Shown: positions 49,401 to 53,301, counted from the stretch's first letter. The stretch: DNA of 64,000 nucleotides from Branchiostoma belcheri (GCF_001625305.1 NW_017802935.1:3431599-3495598), one strand, 5' to 3'. The notes: generated by a model not told the origin, from the sequence alone. Made by a program: numbers and translations.

Positions 49401-50729
49401 ATAAACAAAGACTTCAGCAGTTAATATAACTAAAGAAACACAAGTACAGGCCAAACAATGCATTCCTACCTTAGTTGCTCAATAAGATTCTCCCCCTCGC
49501 TGATTGTACTGATAGATGCGTCGATGGTGGCCTCCTTCTGTTGTAGGAACTTCTCTATCAGTTCTTCTGTTCCCTCGATGTCGTCTGCTAACTCGTCTGT
49601 CTGAAGTTCCTTCTTTAACGCCTCAATCCACACCGACAACTGTGAAACACACGTCAAATCTCATTGCGTATAAACCTAACGGTAACAATATATTTCATCC
49701 ATACTATGGTATGGACTGAAATACAAATAGCCAAACAGTAAAATCCTTGAAAAACCAACATATCTTTTCTGAGGGAAATTTTTCCCACGTTAAACAGAGT
49801 CCATAGCGTCCAGCCAGTTCCCACTGCAAAATCCACAGACAGAAAGGCTGTGACTGTCCACATATAGACTGATTGATTGCAAAGCACTTAAGCTTATTAC
49901 ATGGATTTGTTACTGCCAATACCAATACTGGGTTCTGGCAGTCAAGTCGGTGGTATTGACCCATTTCAGCCTCCTCTATTAAGAGTGGCAGTGGTGTGTA
50001 GTCTCTAACAAACTACAATACTTACTGACTTAAAGATTTAAAGAAACAAAGCTAATTACTGGTTTTCCAGATTTTCTAACAACTACAATTTAGGGTCTGT
50101 GCTGTATATTCACTTTTAGGTATGGAAGCATTGCTTTGGGTGGCTGGAATAGGTTTGTGTATCTGTTCATCTAGACACAGAACTTATTATTAGAAGGTTG
50201 ACAGCACATGGGTGTGTGAAGATTGACAGGCAGAATCTGGCCTGGAGCCAGCAGAGAAAAGTTGACATGGGAGATTCAGAAATCTGAGGGACTGCATACT
50301 TCCTTGAACTTGAAGTCTGAAATCTCCTTGAAGTCTGAAATCTCCAAATTTTTCAGATATTATCTACTTCTTTTTCTTCTATTCATCTTGACAGACGATC
50401 AGTTCAGCGTTGATGGGCTCGTCCATGGGTGGCCAGCCCAGCTTTACTCTTGCAGAGTTTATTACATGTATATTATCTAAATCAAATAGAATACTTCATT
50501 TCTTTCTACATGTAAAAAAATTTCTTTCCACACTGACCTCTTTGATGTGCGTGTGGAAGGAGACGGACATGTCCAGCAGGGCTTTGCGCCGCTCCACGCG
50601 CGTGACGAAGTCATGGATGCGGTCCTCCAGATGCCGCGCCGCCTGGTAAATCTCCTGCGGGTCACACTCTCCCGTCTGCGCAAGCTGCTCCGCTGCCTCT
50701 AACAACTTGTCTGCATTAGTGTACGTATT
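17..50729 (-). CDS. trio: Trio/Kalirin-family dual Rho-GEF, multi-exon gene, partial at both ends
   Basis: Thirty-three exons with compatible phases encode about 1,630 residues, in the Trio/Kalirin order: spectrin repeats, DH1-PH1, SH3, DH2-PH2. In known family members the first DH-PH module activates Rac1/RhoG and the second activates RhoA. The protein works at the membrane and cytoskeleton in axon guidance, cell migration and synapse shaping. Both DH domains keep the family's conserved Asn-Asp near the end of the catalytic helix (KKANDAM in exon 17, KRCNDMM in exon 32), so both modules look active. The amino-terminal CRAL-TRIO domain and early spectrin repeats are not seen up to 64000. The carboxy-terminal half of PH2 and anything beyond it (Ig, kinase) are off the left end. 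Invertebrates usually have a single gene for the Trio/Kalirin pair, so the symbol stands for the common ortholog. Family assignment is very secure; exon edges were set by GT/AG sites and phase. Confidence 0.96.
520..905. repeat. About 100-bp imperfect tandem repeat, four units
   Basis: Four units share GTGACCTACAAAAGTTACT and CATAGCAAATCTGAGTCAAA; they start near 522, 623, 722 and 815. The array lies in the intron between exons 33 and 32. The stretch 189-519 shows nothing else. Confidence 0.85.
979..1360 (-). CDS. trio: trio exon 32: DH2, second half
   Basis: This is the longest exon: 127 codons after one split base. It begins [20 protein letters not shown], includes [20 protein letters not shown] and [20 protein letters not shown], and ends [14 protein letters not shown]. 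The conserved Asn-Asp needed for exchange is present. The start was set at CTCTACAG rather than the nearer TTTCAG, because the former restores three residues that align with vertebrate DH2. The donor is GAT|GTAAGA. Confidence 0.96.
1452..1660 (+). mobile_element. 5'-truncated LINE 3' end with GAA tail
   Basis: The plus strand encodes [20 protein letters not shown], then [15 protein letters not shown] and a stop. FFPRTxxEWNxLP is the usual carboxy end of non-LTR retrotransposon reverse-transcriptase proteins. A short 3' UTR and an (AAG)n tail at 1624-1656 follow. Confidence 0.8.
1997..2167 (-). CDS. trio: trio exon 31: DH2, first half
   Basis: Encodes (R)[19 protein letters not shown] through [17 protein letters not shown] plus GA. 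LQELxETERDYVxDLGxVxxGY and [19 protein letters not shown] are near-identical in human Trio DH2, which acts on RhoA. The donor used is GA|GTGGGT; it gives the correct frame with exon 32 and restores a WHRD match. The GTACCA that follows (from 1992) leaves the wrong phase. Confidence 0.95.
2329..2377. repeat. Duplicate of the exon 31 acceptor flank
   Basis: About 46 bp (CTGTGGAGGAACGCCACAG and onward) copy 2168-2213, the intron side of the exon 31 acceptor, 163 bp further upstream in the gene's sense. The copy keeps the CCACAG acceptor but not the exon. Confidence 0.85.
2731..2846 (-). CDS. trio: trio exon 30: Gly/Glu-rich linker before DH2
   Basis: Encodes [20 protein letters not shown] and [18 protein letters not shown], then CG|. 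The SxLKKRR end matches SSSLKRR just before the second DH domain of Trio. The acceptor is GTTTAG and the donor CG|GTATGT. The purine-rich coding strand is typical of a flexible linker. Confidence 0.9.
3138..3345 (+). mobile_element. tRNA-derived SINE
   Basis: An A-box-like TGGCGTAGCGG is followed about 35 bp later by a perfect B box, GGTTCGATTCC, set in a tRNA-like head. A tRNA-unrelated body (CTTAAGATGACTTTCCTC) follows. No cloverleaf acceptor stem is kept, so it is a SINE and not a tRNA gene. Confidence 0.75.
3467..3556 (-). CDS. trio: trio exon 29: linker helix
   Basis: Thirty codons in phase 0-0: [20 protein letters not shown] and [10 protein letters not shown]. It corresponds to the AAELVSAIEELVKSKM helix of vertebrate Trio. 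The acceptor is CCCAAAG and the donor TTG|GTGAGT. Confidence 0.87.
3843..4094. mobile_element. MITE copy A with 9-bp target duplication
   Basis: Terminal inverted repeats of about 40 bp begin AGCA(C/T)GT(T/C)GGCAGAA(T/C)GTACTGC. The flanks ACCAAAGAT (3834-3842) and GCCAAAGAT (4095-4103) match at 8 of 9 positions. It is the same family as 37316-37568. A 9-bp duplication suggests a Mutator-like origin. Confidence 0.8.
4153..4332 (-). CDS. trio: trio exon 28: linker with PLPPPM motif
   Basis: Sixty codons in phase 0-0: [20 protein letters not shown], then [20 protein letters not shown], then [20 protein letters not shown]. EEExxxxAxPLPPPMxIxQHS is conserved in Trio; the PLPPPM core is a proline-rich ligand motif. 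The acceptor is TGAATAG and the donor ATG|GTACAA. Confidence 0.92.
4352..4414 (-). mobile_element. LINE 3' tail fragment
   Basis: A CTGTATCTGTATCTGTATCA run followed by GCCGGTATAACCGCC is the reversed 3' tail of the LINE family seen at 22108-22420. It lies 20 bp from the exon 28 acceptor. Confidence 0.6.
5080..5335. repeat. About 28-bp tandem repeat
   Basis: Eight or so degenerate units of GAGGTTACTGACTGGCAAAA. It lies in the intron between exons 28 and 27. The rest of that intron from 4430 to 6210 shows no gene. Confidence 0.8.
6219..6418 (+). mobile_element. LINE 3' end
   Basis: Reads [20 protein letters not shown] then [15 protein letters not shown] and a stop, with a 3' UTR ending in TACAATAAAA. 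It is the same reverse-transcriptase tail as at 38334-38520 and 22108-22420. Confidence 0.8.
6502..6579 (-). CDS. trio: trio exon 27: linker
   Basis: Twenty-six codons in phase 0-0: [20 protein letters not shown] and EDLLDE, with acceptor TTGTAG and donor GAG|GTACGG. It aligns loosely with the AATPQDETVEE region of vertebrate Trio. The weak similarity is offset by good splice sites and phase. Confidence 0.8.
6684..6868. mobile_element. Fold-back MITE
   Basis: Arms of about 40 bp, starting TAGCCTCTACCAGGTTTC and GGCGACTGGAAAGAGTAGAAA, are repeated inverted at 6820-6868. It resembles the element at 58893-59051 at its ends. Confidence 0.75.
7355..7425 (+). mobile_element. LINE 3' tail fragment
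   Basis: TTACGCCGCAGGGTGGTTAT followed by a CATACCGATACAGAT tail matches the 3' UTR of the LINE family at 22108-22420. The intron stretch 7426-9780 shows no further recognisable feature. Confidence 0.55.
9790..9905 (-). mobile_element. Degraded LINE remnant
   Basis: CTTACTGTACTTGGTGAACA and the region around AACAGCTCAATCCAGGGTTG align with the reverse-transcriptase tail at 22250-22380. Confidence 0.6.
10135..10288 (-). CDS. trio: trio exon 26: KWLTSPVR motif and polyproline run
   Basis: Encodes (R)[24 protein letters not shown], nine prolines then LPP, and [15 protein letters not shown]. [13 protein letters not shown] is conserved in Trio and Kalirin. The nine-proline run followed by Leu-Pro-Pro is a lineage-specific insertion and a possible SH3 or EVH1 ligand (inference). 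The donor is AAG|GTGAGA. Confidence 0.94.
10478..10715. repeat. Dispersed repeat family X, copy 1
   Basis: Shares GACGTCTGTCACCATGGTAA, a central part, and an AAGGTAAACATT...CATTTGCTCTGCAAATGTTA end with 20738-20996 and, inverted, 48062-48280. It ends 20 bp from the exon 25 donor. It includes a (TA)n(GA)n run at 10630-10655. Confidence 0.75.
10735..10858 (-). CDS. trio: trio exon 25: SH3-DH2 linker
   Basis: After a split Asp codon it encodes [40 protein letters not shown] and AG|. The SPxxKRRxGSxR ending corresponds to the GPKRPGNTLR stretch of vertebrate Trio. The donor AG|GTCTGT is weak. Either the SH3 exon or first exon C can splice to it in the same phase. Confidence 0.88.
10919..11161. 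mobile_element. Penelope-like fragment with inverted arms and hammerhead-like core
   Basis: Arms of about 70 bp (10919-10995 and 11090-11161) are inverted copies. On the plus strand 11078-11110 reads CTGAGGA, a hairpin GTGTC/GACAC, then GAAACGTC. This is the core order of a hammerhead ribozyme, known in Penelope-like retroelements. Confidence 0.65.
11470..11650 (-). mobile_element. Possible LINE 3' end
   Basis: TTTATTTATTTAACCAGAAG opens a segment that looks like a reversed 3' UTR with an AAATA-type tail. No protein tail is kept. The stretch 11651-17150 shows only AT-rich intron, with a weak direct repeat (14936-15010 and 16047-16112). Confidence 0.35.
17215..17284 (-). CDS. trio: Candidate alternative first exon C (joins exon 25)
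   Basis: The start is a full Kozak match (TCACCATGG). Twenty-three codons, [20 protein letters not shown] then RRK, end with one base before the donor AAAG|GTAAGC. Exon 25 begins with two bases, so joining gives GAT exactly as it does after the SH3 exon. The product would lack SH3 and carry only the linker and DH2-PH2, like the short GEF2 isoforms known for Kalirin/Trio. A CCAAT box and a TGACG motif lie about 190 bp upstream. Confidence 0.6.
17285..17520 (-). promoter_or_regulatory. Putative internal promoter for first exon C
   Basis: This segment is GC- and CpG-richer than the intron around it. It holds a CCAAT box (ATTGG on the plus strand at 17471-17475) and an adjacent TGACG half-site (17479-17483), upstream of the ATG at 17284. 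No TATA box is apparent. The start site cannot be read from sequence alone. Confidence 0.4.
20046..20444. mobile_element. PIF/Harbinger-like MITE
   Basis: A perfect 33-bp terminal inverted repeat begins GGCCATGTTGATTTGATTAT, and TAA flanks both sides (20043-20045 and 20445-20447). It is 399 bp and non-coding. The family call follows from the 3-bp TAA duplication and the GG start. Confidence 0.8.
20738..20996. repeat. Dispersed repeat family X, copy 2
   Basis: Aligns along its length with 10478-10715 (GAGGTCTGTCACCATGGCAA, then GACCATGTGAAGGTAAA and CATTTGCTTTGCAAATGTTT). It ends 20 bp from the exon 24 donor. Confidence 0.75.
21016..21256 (-). CDS. trio: trio exon 24: SH3 domain
   Basis: Eighty codons plus one base. 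It starts [20 protein letters not shown], continues through [20 protein letters not shown], and ends [23 protein letters not shown]. The SH3 landmarks are VVEDFEA (in place of ALYDY), FCLVR (in place of WW) and EGLVPNNIL. It matches the first SH3 domain of Trio and Kalirin, which lies between the two GEF modules. The acceptor is CTTTCAG and the donor G|GTAAGA. The flanking introns are each about 10 kb. Confidence 0.96.
22108..22420 (-). mobile_element. LINE 3' end with GATACA tail
   Basis: On the minus strand it reads a reverse-transcriptase tail (the FFPRTxAEWNSL pattern), then a 3' UTR and a (CAGATA)n tail, visible here as TATCTGTATCTGTATCTG at 22108-22138. Confidence 0.8.
23030..23170 (-). 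mobile_element. Penelope-like fragment, hammerhead-like core
   Basis: GAAGGTTAGACATCCAGGTA is shared, inverted, with 59795-59825. On the minus strand 23156-23123 reads CTGACAA, a hairpin AGGTA/TACCT, then GAAATATC: a decayed hammerhead core. The stretch 23171-24880 shows nothing else. Confidence 0.55.
24892..24999 (-). CDS. trio: Candidate alternative first exon B (joins the SH3 exon)
   Basis: Thirty-six codons from an [23 protein letters not shown], then [16 protein letters not shown], followed by CAG|GTTGGC in phase 0, compatible with the SH3 exon. It sits in a local GC-rich, CpG-containing block (about 24880-25210) inside an AT-rich intron. The start context is ordinary (TTTCATGA). It may be an alternative N-terminus; it could also be chance, since one in three ORFs would fit the phase. 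Confidence 0.4.
26400..26860. repeat. Three-unit tandem repeat, about 153 bp
   Basis: The units begin at ACAAGACCCATAATTATACC (near 26404, 26559 and 26710) and share CCAGACCTATATATGGTCTA, itself a near-palindrome. It lies in the 10-kb intron between the exon A candidate and exon 24. Confidence 0.9.
27296..27367 (-). CDS. trio: Candidate alternative first exon A (joins the SH3 exon)
   Basis: An ATG with a purine at -3 (TCGCCATGC) opens 24 codons: [20 protein letters not shown] then MASE, followed by the donor GAG|GTATGG. It ends in phase 0, exactly as needed for the SH3 exon at 21256. An in-frame stop lies 45 bases upstream of the ATG, so it reads as a first rather than an internal exon. The strongly basic, Trp-containing peptide could bind phospholipid or act as a localisation tail (inference). 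It is GC-richer than its surroundings. Confidence 0.5.
28266..28331. repeat. Imperfect hairpin
   Basis: TGCATAAAAATCAAAATCTG and its near-complement flank a GATAAGATGAGATAAGATAA centre. It may be the remains of a fold-back element. The surrounding 27400-30950 shows no gene. Confidence 0.7.
30955..31280. repeat. Two-unit tandem duplication, about 180 bp
   Basis: AACACGTACACGAAGTGCGG through AGAATGCAAAAACC is repeated from 31150, with smaller AATAAGTTGAAGTATTTATA repeats between the units. Confidence 0.9.
31659..31782 (-). CDS. trio: trio exon 23: acidic Ser-rich linker
   Basis: Encodes (R)[18 protein letters not shown] and then [20 protein letters not shown] with SDK. SIxSxxSxNTxDSDK is where vertebrate Trio and Kalirin switch between isoforms (Kalirin-7 ends right after this point). 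The donor is AAG|GTGAGA in phase 0. The next intron is about 10.4 kb and carries two candidate internal first exons. Confidence 0.9.
32610..32822 (+). mobile_element. LINE 3' UTR with AAATA tail
   Basis: CAGGGCATCCCTGAAAAGCA, TCTACCCTGTTTAAATAAA and a GAAATAAAGAAATAAA tail match the 3' end of the element at 47150-47530. The insertion ends 40 bp from the exon 22 donor. Confidence 0.75.
32862..32955 (-). CDS. trio: trio exon 22: PH1-SH3 linker
   Basis: After a split Ala codon it encodes [20 protein letters not shown] and [10 protein letters not shown], ending CG|. The acceptor is CCCGCAG and the donor CG|GTAAGA. It corresponds to the KGALKEP... linker region; the sequence is divergent but phase and position fit. 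Base composition is GC-richer than the flanking introns. Confidence 0.88.
33784..33865 (-). CDS. trio: trio exon 21: PH1 C-terminal helix
   Basis: Encodes [20 protein letters not shown] and RQMHITA plus one base. ASSxExKQxWxKxIREVxQER is the final PH1 helix of Trio. The acceptor is TGCAG and the donor GCAG|GTACAC. Confidence 0.95.
34433..34487. repeat. (ATTG)n microsatellite
   Basis: About 13 perfect ATTG units. Confidence 0.97.
34845..34862 (-). CDS. trio: Candidate 18-nt microexon inside PH1
   Basis: Within the 2.6-kb intron between exons 19 and 21, a pyrimidine-rich acceptor (TTAATCTTTTAG) is followed by CCT CTG AAA CGG AAG GTG and a consensus GTGAGT donor. It encodes PLKRKV, 18 nt in phase 0-0, so it can be included or skipped without a frame change. 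A donor three bases earlier would give 15 nt, also in frame. The downstream intron is CT-rich, as is common at neural microexons. It would insert a basic loop between two PH strands. No transcript evidence is available to me. Confidence 0.55.
35110..35290. repeat. About 36-bp tandem repeat
   Basis: Degenerate units of TTTTTTCATGACATTTCCAT followed by GACTGTAACA. The rest of the intron between exon 19 and the microexon (35291-36429) shows nothing recognisable. Confidence 0.75.
36430..36531 (-). CDS. trio: trio exon 19: PH1, middle strands
   Basis: Thirty-four codons in phase 0-0: [20 protein letters not shown] to [27 protein letters not shown] is the matching vertebrate Trio stretch. The donor is AAG|GTAGGG. 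The next constitutive exon joins in phase 0, leaving room for the microexon at 34845-34862. Confidence 0.96.
37073..37255 (-). CDS. trio: trio exon 18: PH1, first strands
   Basis: Sixty-one codons in phase 0-0: [20 protein letters not shown] to [11 protein letters not shown]. [21 protein letters not shown] and [17 protein letters not shown] are the PH1 core strands in this family. The acceptor is CTCAG and the donor ATG|GTGAGT. Confidence 0.97.
37316..37568. mobile_element. MITE copy B with perfect 9-bp target duplication
   Basis: 253 bp. The inverted ends are AGCACATCGGCAGAATGTAC and its near-complement. The flanks are ACAGTATGT at 37307-37315 and 37569-37577. It aligns end to end with 3843-4094. 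Confidence 0.85.
37610..37735. repeat. CAGATACAGATTCATGTA simple repeat
   Basis: Degenerate 12- to 20-bp units (ACAGATTCATGTACAGATA). Confidence 0.8.
38164..38241 (-). CDS. trio: trio exon 17: end of DH1
   Basis: Twenty-six codons in phase 0-0: [20 protein letters not shown] and MLEGFE. It carries the Asn-Asp pair (KKANDAM) needed for exchange activity in vertebrate Trio. The acceptor is TTTGTAG and the donor GAG|GTAGGG. It was too short for a simple ORF scan and was found by similarity and phase. Confidence 0.95.
38334..38520 (-). mobile_element. LINE reverse-transcriptase tail
   Basis: The minus strand reads [20 protein letters not shown], then [20 protein letters not shown]. This is the standard carboxy end of a non-LTR retrotransposon protein, inserted between DH1 exons 16 and 17. 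Confidence 0.85.
38586..38720 (-). CDS. trio: trio exon 16: DH1, conserved region 3
   Basis: Forty-five codons in phase 0-0: [40 protein letters not shown] and KGEIK. [21 protein letters not shown] is the hallmark DH motif. The upstream intron side holds a run of AAAC repeats (38730-38750). Confidence 0.97.
39071..39230 (-). CDS. trio: trio exon 15: DH1, middle helices
   Basis: Encodes [20 protein letters not shown] through [31 protein letters not shown] is near-identical in vertebrate Trio and Kalirin. The donor is GAG|GTAAAT. Confidence 0.96.
39573..39749 (-). CDS. trio: trio exon 14: DH1, conserved region 1
   Basis: Encodes (E)[20 protein letters not shown] to IEEIYDFHN. ELLxTExxYVxDL is the first conserved helix of DH domains, whose Glu contacts the GTPase switch I region in known structures. 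[18 protein letters not shown] is the next conserved helix. The donor is CAA|GTAAGA and completes an Asn codon with exon 15. Confidence 0.96.
40168..40310 (-). CDS. trio: trio exon 13: spectrin-to-DH1 linker
   Basis: Encodes [20 protein letters not shown], then [20 protein letters not shown] and RK, ending two bases into the next codon. [20 protein letters not shown] is the conserved stretch just before the first DH domain in Trio. The Gly/Ser/Lys-rich first half is divergent. The donor is GA|GTGAGT. Confidence 0.93.
40439..40475. repeat. Duplicate of the exon 12 donor flank
   Basis: About 37 bp (CCTCCCTATATCAGATTGTG with TACCTCTG) copy 40533-40571. The copied block contains the CAGAG|GTACAC donor of exon 12. 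Confidence 0.9.
40567..40749 (-). CDS. trio: trio exon 12: last spectrin repeat
   Basis: Sixty-one codons in phase 0-0: [20 protein letters not shown] to EEALGVESE. It contains the [22 protein letters not shown] pattern that ends the spectrin block. The donor is GAG|GTACAC. The donor and its flank are duplicated about 95 bp downstream (40439-40475). Confidence 0.95.
41271..41393 (-). CDS. trio: trio exon 11: spectrin repeat
   Basis: Forty-one codons in phase 0-0: [20 protein letters not shown] to HNEFKGTAK. [16 protein letters not shown] is a family signature. The acceptor (GTGCTGAAG) is preceded by a modest T-rich run only. The donor is AAG|GTTGGA. Confidence 0.94.
41708..41823 (-). CDS. 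trio: trio exon 10: spectrin repeat
   Basis: After the split Ser codon it encodes [20 protein letters not shown] through [12 protein letters not shown]. [20 protein letters not shown] is diagnostic of Trio/Kalirin. The acceptor is CTGCAG and the donor CAG|GTAAGA. Confidence 0.96.
42116..42424. mobile_element. hAT-like MITE with 8-bp target duplication
   Basis: Ends AGGGCTCGAAAT and ATTTTGAGCCCTG are inverted. CAGTTAGC flanks both sides (42108-42115 and 42425-42432). The body holds GGTGCAC motifs shared with 60848-61215. Confidence 0.85.
42492..42606 (-). CDS. trio: trio exon 9: spectrin repeat linker
   Basis: Encodes [20 protein letters not shown], then a less conserved stretch ending GPDTRVK plus one base. 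ACTLARRNA matches the vertebrate protein. The donor A|GTCAGT is a slightly weak GT site. Confidence 0.94.
42989..43138 (-). CDS. trio: trio exon 8: spectrin repeat
   Basis: Fifty codons in phase 0-0: [20 protein letters not shown] to [31 protein letters not shown] and [10 protein letters not shown] are nearly identical in vertebrate Trio. The donor is AAG|GTAATA. Confidence 0.96.
44356..44547 (-). CDS. trio: trio exon 7: spectrin repeat
   Basis: Sixty-four codons in phase 0-0: [20 protein letters not shown] to [11 protein letters not shown]. It includes the family landmarks ALxVQQKAE and HWQQLMxK. The acceptor is TGCAG and the donor CAG|GTTGGT. Confidence 0.95.
44705..44945. repeat. About 62-bp tandem repeat, four units
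   Basis: Units contain GCTTATACATTTTTGTGACT and TGCAAGAAT. It adjoins the exon 6 donor (44946). Confidence 0.8.
44947..45066 (-). CDS. trio: trio exon 6: spectrin repeat
   Basis: Forty codons in phase 0-0: [20 protein letters not shown] to [19 protein letters not shown] is an almost invariant Trio/Kalirin motif. The donor is GAA|GTAAGC. Confidence 0.95.
45067..45360. repeat. Tandem duplication next to exon 6
   Basis: ACGCAACACACA, AAGTCATCAACACAGAAA and AAGGTCATCATCT recur in two blocks (45067-45195 and 45245-45360), with a shared CAAGGTCATCAA sub-repeat. Confidence 0.75.
45560..45860. repeat. Tandem duplication, about 140 bp
   Basis: AATACATGTGT(A/T)ACAGAAAT, CAGTAAAGCATACCAACAT and GGAGGGGGGCAGCTTCT occur twice. 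The stretch 45861-46599 shows nothing recognisable beyond a short open plus-strand tail. Confidence 0.85.
46600..46935 (-). pseudogene. Two tandem copies of the exon 5 end with donor
   Basis: Each unit of about 153 bp repeats the last 18 or so codons of exon 5 ([14 protein letters not shown]) and the CAG|GTGGGT donor. The copies start after GATCC(C/G)CCTTAG, which could act as a cryptic acceptor. They lie downstream of the real exon. Confidence 0.88.
46936..47102 (-). CDS. trio: trio exon 5: spectrin repeat
   Basis: Encodes (G)[20 protein letters not shown] to [11 protein letters not shown]. It matches the LLEFLHEKQ and QCVQLRH landmarks of vertebrate Trio. The donor is CAG|GTGGGT. The last codons and the donor are copied twice more downstream in tandem (46600-46935). 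Confidence 0.94.
47150..47530 (+). mobile_element. LINE 3' end, second family
   Basis: Plus strand: [20 protein letters not shown], then [13 protein letters not shown] and a stop. A 3' UTR with CAGGGCACGCCTGTAAAGCA and an AAATAAATAAATAAA tail follows. It is related to 32610-32822. Confidence 0.85.
47849..48026 (-). CDS. trio: trio exon 4: spectrin repeat
   Basis: Encodes [20 protein letters not shown] through [10 protein letters not shown] plus one base of the next codon. The acceptor (GATGAAAAG) has a poor pyrimidine tract. A partial copy of this exon start, with its own acceptor, lies about 350 bp upstream at 48307-48392, so splice choice here deserves RNA evidence. Confidence 0.92.
48062..48280. 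repeat. Dispersed repeat family X, copy 3 (inverted)
   Basis: The reverse complement aligns with 10478-10715 and 20738-20996. It sits between exon 4 and the partial exon 4 copy. Confidence 0.75.
48307..48392 (-). pseudogene. Partial duplicate of exon 4 with in-frame stop
   Basis: It has a GGATGAAAAG acceptor and then [21 protein letters not shown] and TGA. It differs from the real exon start by a few substitutions and breaks off after about 63 coding bases. If spliced in it would end translation. Confidence 0.85.
48728..48914 (-). CDS. trio: trio exon 3: spectrin repeat
   Basis: Starts with the last base of the split Arg codon, then [20 protein letters not shown] and onward to [20 protein letters not shown] is the conserved end of a spectrin helix in this family. 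The donor is GAG|GTATGT and the acceptor CTGTAG. The exon is 187 nt. Confidence 0.95.
49470..49639 (-). CDS. trio: trio exon 2: spectrin repeat
   Basis: Encodes [20 protein letters not shown] and continues to GENLIEQLR, ending two bases into the last codon (AG|G). It corresponds to the LWTWLEELQKEL segment of vertebrate Trio. The acceptor is CACAG and the donor AG|GTAGGA. Confidence 0.95.
50538..50729 (-). CDS. trio: trio exon 1 in window: spectrin repeat
   Basis: Sixty-four codons in phase 0-0, opening with [20 protein letters not shown] and closing with SFHTHIKE. The heptad-like pattern and near-identity to the vertebrate Trio/Kalirin spectrin region identify it. The acceptor is CAG at 50732-50730 and the donor is GAG|GTCAGT. 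In vertebrate proteins the preceding exon ends in a VLDWIENHGEAF-type stretch; I could not find its equivalent upstream. Confidence 0.95.
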
Positions 50730-50959
50730 CTGGAAAACACAGAGATGAAAAAAACATTTAATACAACAACACCCACAATAAAGACACATATAGAATATTG
50801 CCTACTGCCTATGAGCTCAGGCCAGGTACTACCGGTGCTCCTCTCCGTCTGGTTTCTCCAGCCAGCTCTTCAAGGGCAATACTGCACACAGTTTATTCTA
50901 TATCACTCGAAGTACCAGCCTGAACCATGGGAAGGTTGAGAGTCACTGGAAAAAACACA

Positions 50960-51130
50960 CATTTTAATCTAAAATGTGCCAAAAGTTTGGTATCCCTAAA
51001 CAAAAAAATGTAGCAATATCAATTCCAACATCCAAATCCAGTATTCAACTTTCCGCACACGGCGCACCTGAAATGCATTCGGATTCTTCTACAGAATGGT
51101 TGGAAGCCCATGTGATAACCAAATAGTATC
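50960..51130. mobile_element. Diverged relative of the insertion at 54165-54345
   Basis: GCCAAAAGTTTGGTATCCCT, AATATCAATTCCAACATCCA and GGTTGGAAGCC align with the right part of the one-allele insertion near 54.2 kb. Confidence 0.65.
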
Positions 51131-51469
51131 CCATAAAATACTGGAAATTATCACACAGGCCAGAACACCTATATCAAACGTTATCACAGCCCAGCTAAGG
51201 CATAAATGCTGTTACTCAAGACATGGTTCAACCTGTCCTCATAACTAGTCTAAAAAAAACAAAAACATCAGGAACAACTGGTAAGTACAACATACTTGAA
51301 TTCTGTAACTGACAAAAATCGGGTTCAAGTCAGGTCACACGACTCACACCCGTAAAAAAAGATTAGACTAGCCTGTCTTCCTGACAGCTCGGTATGCTAA
51401 ACCTGTAACAGACTCACTCGAAGGGAAAACTGCCGATGTCTGGACTCATCACTGTGATAGACCATGTCT

Positions 51470-51825
51470 GGAAGCTGTAATACCTTCTCAGGTATGATCT
51501 ACAACCTGTGTGTTGAACTTGACCATAAATATCTATACGTATTAGTGCCTACACTTGATACATTGCAAGCTATATTTAGAGTACATTTCTATATCTATAG
51601 CTGTACTAGCAATAAAGATAAAAATACTTTTTTTCTTCTTTTGTACCTGGCTTGTAATACCTTCTCAGGTATGTTTTATAACTCGTGTGTTGAACTTGAC
51701 CATAAATATCTATGTAGAAGCACCTACACTGGATACATTGCAAAGCTACATTTAGAGTACATCTATATCTTTAGCTGTACTAGAAATAATGATAAAAATA
51801 CTTTTTTCTTCAATTGTACCTGGCT
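51470..51825. repeat. Two-unit tandem duplication, about 178 bp
   Basis: GTAATACCTTCTCAGGTATG through AAAATACTTTTTT occurs twice. The stretch 51826-53231 shows nothing else. Confidence 0.92.
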
Positions 51826-53231
51826 GCATTAAATGATTGATGAGAGGGTGCCACTAGTAGAACAAACTTTTTTTGAGGAAGAAAATTTTTGGTTAGCATA
51901 GAATTTAGTATACATACATACATGTACAGGAGAAGGAGACAAATTTCTTTCTACGCGATCTAAGAATTTGGTATTTCTTCCTGAACCTGAGGCTTAATGT
52001 CGAATCTTACATCCAAGTCATCACCTCAATTATGTAAAGCATACTCACATGCATGACAGAAGTCGGTACAAAGGCAAAACAAATGTTCTTAAAATACATG
52101 TAGTTGGCTCACTGTAGGAAGGGAGACAGGTGATAGCATTAGGGCCTACATGTAGTTTCACACGCACAAGTTTCAAACCTGAGATTGGTCCTGATGCTGG
52201 TAATGTTTATGACATAATACTTGTTAATTTAACTTTGGGAACTCATGTTTTCTACATTGCAAGAGGCTACTTGATAAGTTTCGCACATTTGAAGGTGCAT
52301 GCATCAATCTAGTGTAGCATCTTCTAAAAACCTTTAAGTCATTTTATTAGACATTTGACAAATATGATGGATAATAGCAGTCTTACAGCACATCAGATTC
52401 TGCAACATTAGTGAACCACATTTAGGAAATCTTTTCATGAATGGACAAAACAAAGATATAATACTGTAAGATAGATCTTCTGAAGCCTTTTTATGAAACA
52501 ACCTTCTATCCACCATAGATCTTCCTGGAACAGCCCTTTCTTGTACACTTACTACCAGGCAAAACATGCAAACTGTCTCCAAAGCAAGCATCAATATGGG
52601 CCTACACAAACAATCTCAAATCATCCCATTTCTCTCTTCTCTAAACTACATCAGTAATCACCAGCACACAACTTCTTCACAAGATATAAATGTTGACCAC
52701 TTTTCCTTCTCCCAAAGGAAAATCTGTTGTACAAATATACCGCTTTGCAAGAATAGTGTGAAAACACTTACTTGCCCATTGGATTTGAATGTAGGAATGC
52801 TTTTAAAACCACCCTGGGAAACATGTTTTCTGAGACAACACCAGACAGGAAATGTACTTCCCATTCAGAAGGGGGGAAACTGAACAGTAAGTGACTGTCA
52901 GATATGGGAGAGTAGCCACTTAGCTTTATGGCTACTGGTACAAGCTATAGACATTTGAATGGGCTATTAAATAGGCCATCTTTCTGATGCATTTTTCTAT
53001 CCTTTAACATCTTCAGTATTAGACTTTATGTGTTACTTTGAAGTAAAGTTTGTAAGGATGATTCTGAAGGAAAAGAACTACAAAGCCAAATCGGAAGGGT
53101 AGTTTTTAATCTGCTTCGTCAGAGTTTGAAAGCTGCTTCAATAGACTTTGTTTCAATGCTTTCAAGACTGTTTTCAAAGAGTATAACAAAAATGGGATGT
53201 GATAATTCGAAAAAAGAAGAAAACATTGTAC

Positions 53232-53301
53232 CTGAGATAGGAGTTGAACTGAGTTATGTTCTCCGGCTCCATAATATCCTTGCATCATCTCTACACTCCT
53301 A
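53232..53301 (-). CDS. trio: Candidate upstream exon N2 (joins spectrin exon 1)
   Basis: Acceptor TGATCAG, then T + RSVEMMQGYYGAGEHNSVQL and LSQ, with the strong donor CAG|GTACAA. It ends in phase 0 and so fits the exon at 50729. The pyrimidine tract is poor. The peptide does not resemble the vertebrate segment before NTYTNADK, so it would be an alternative N-terminus or a chance ORF. It has a second ATG pair inside that could also serve as a start. Confidence 0.3.
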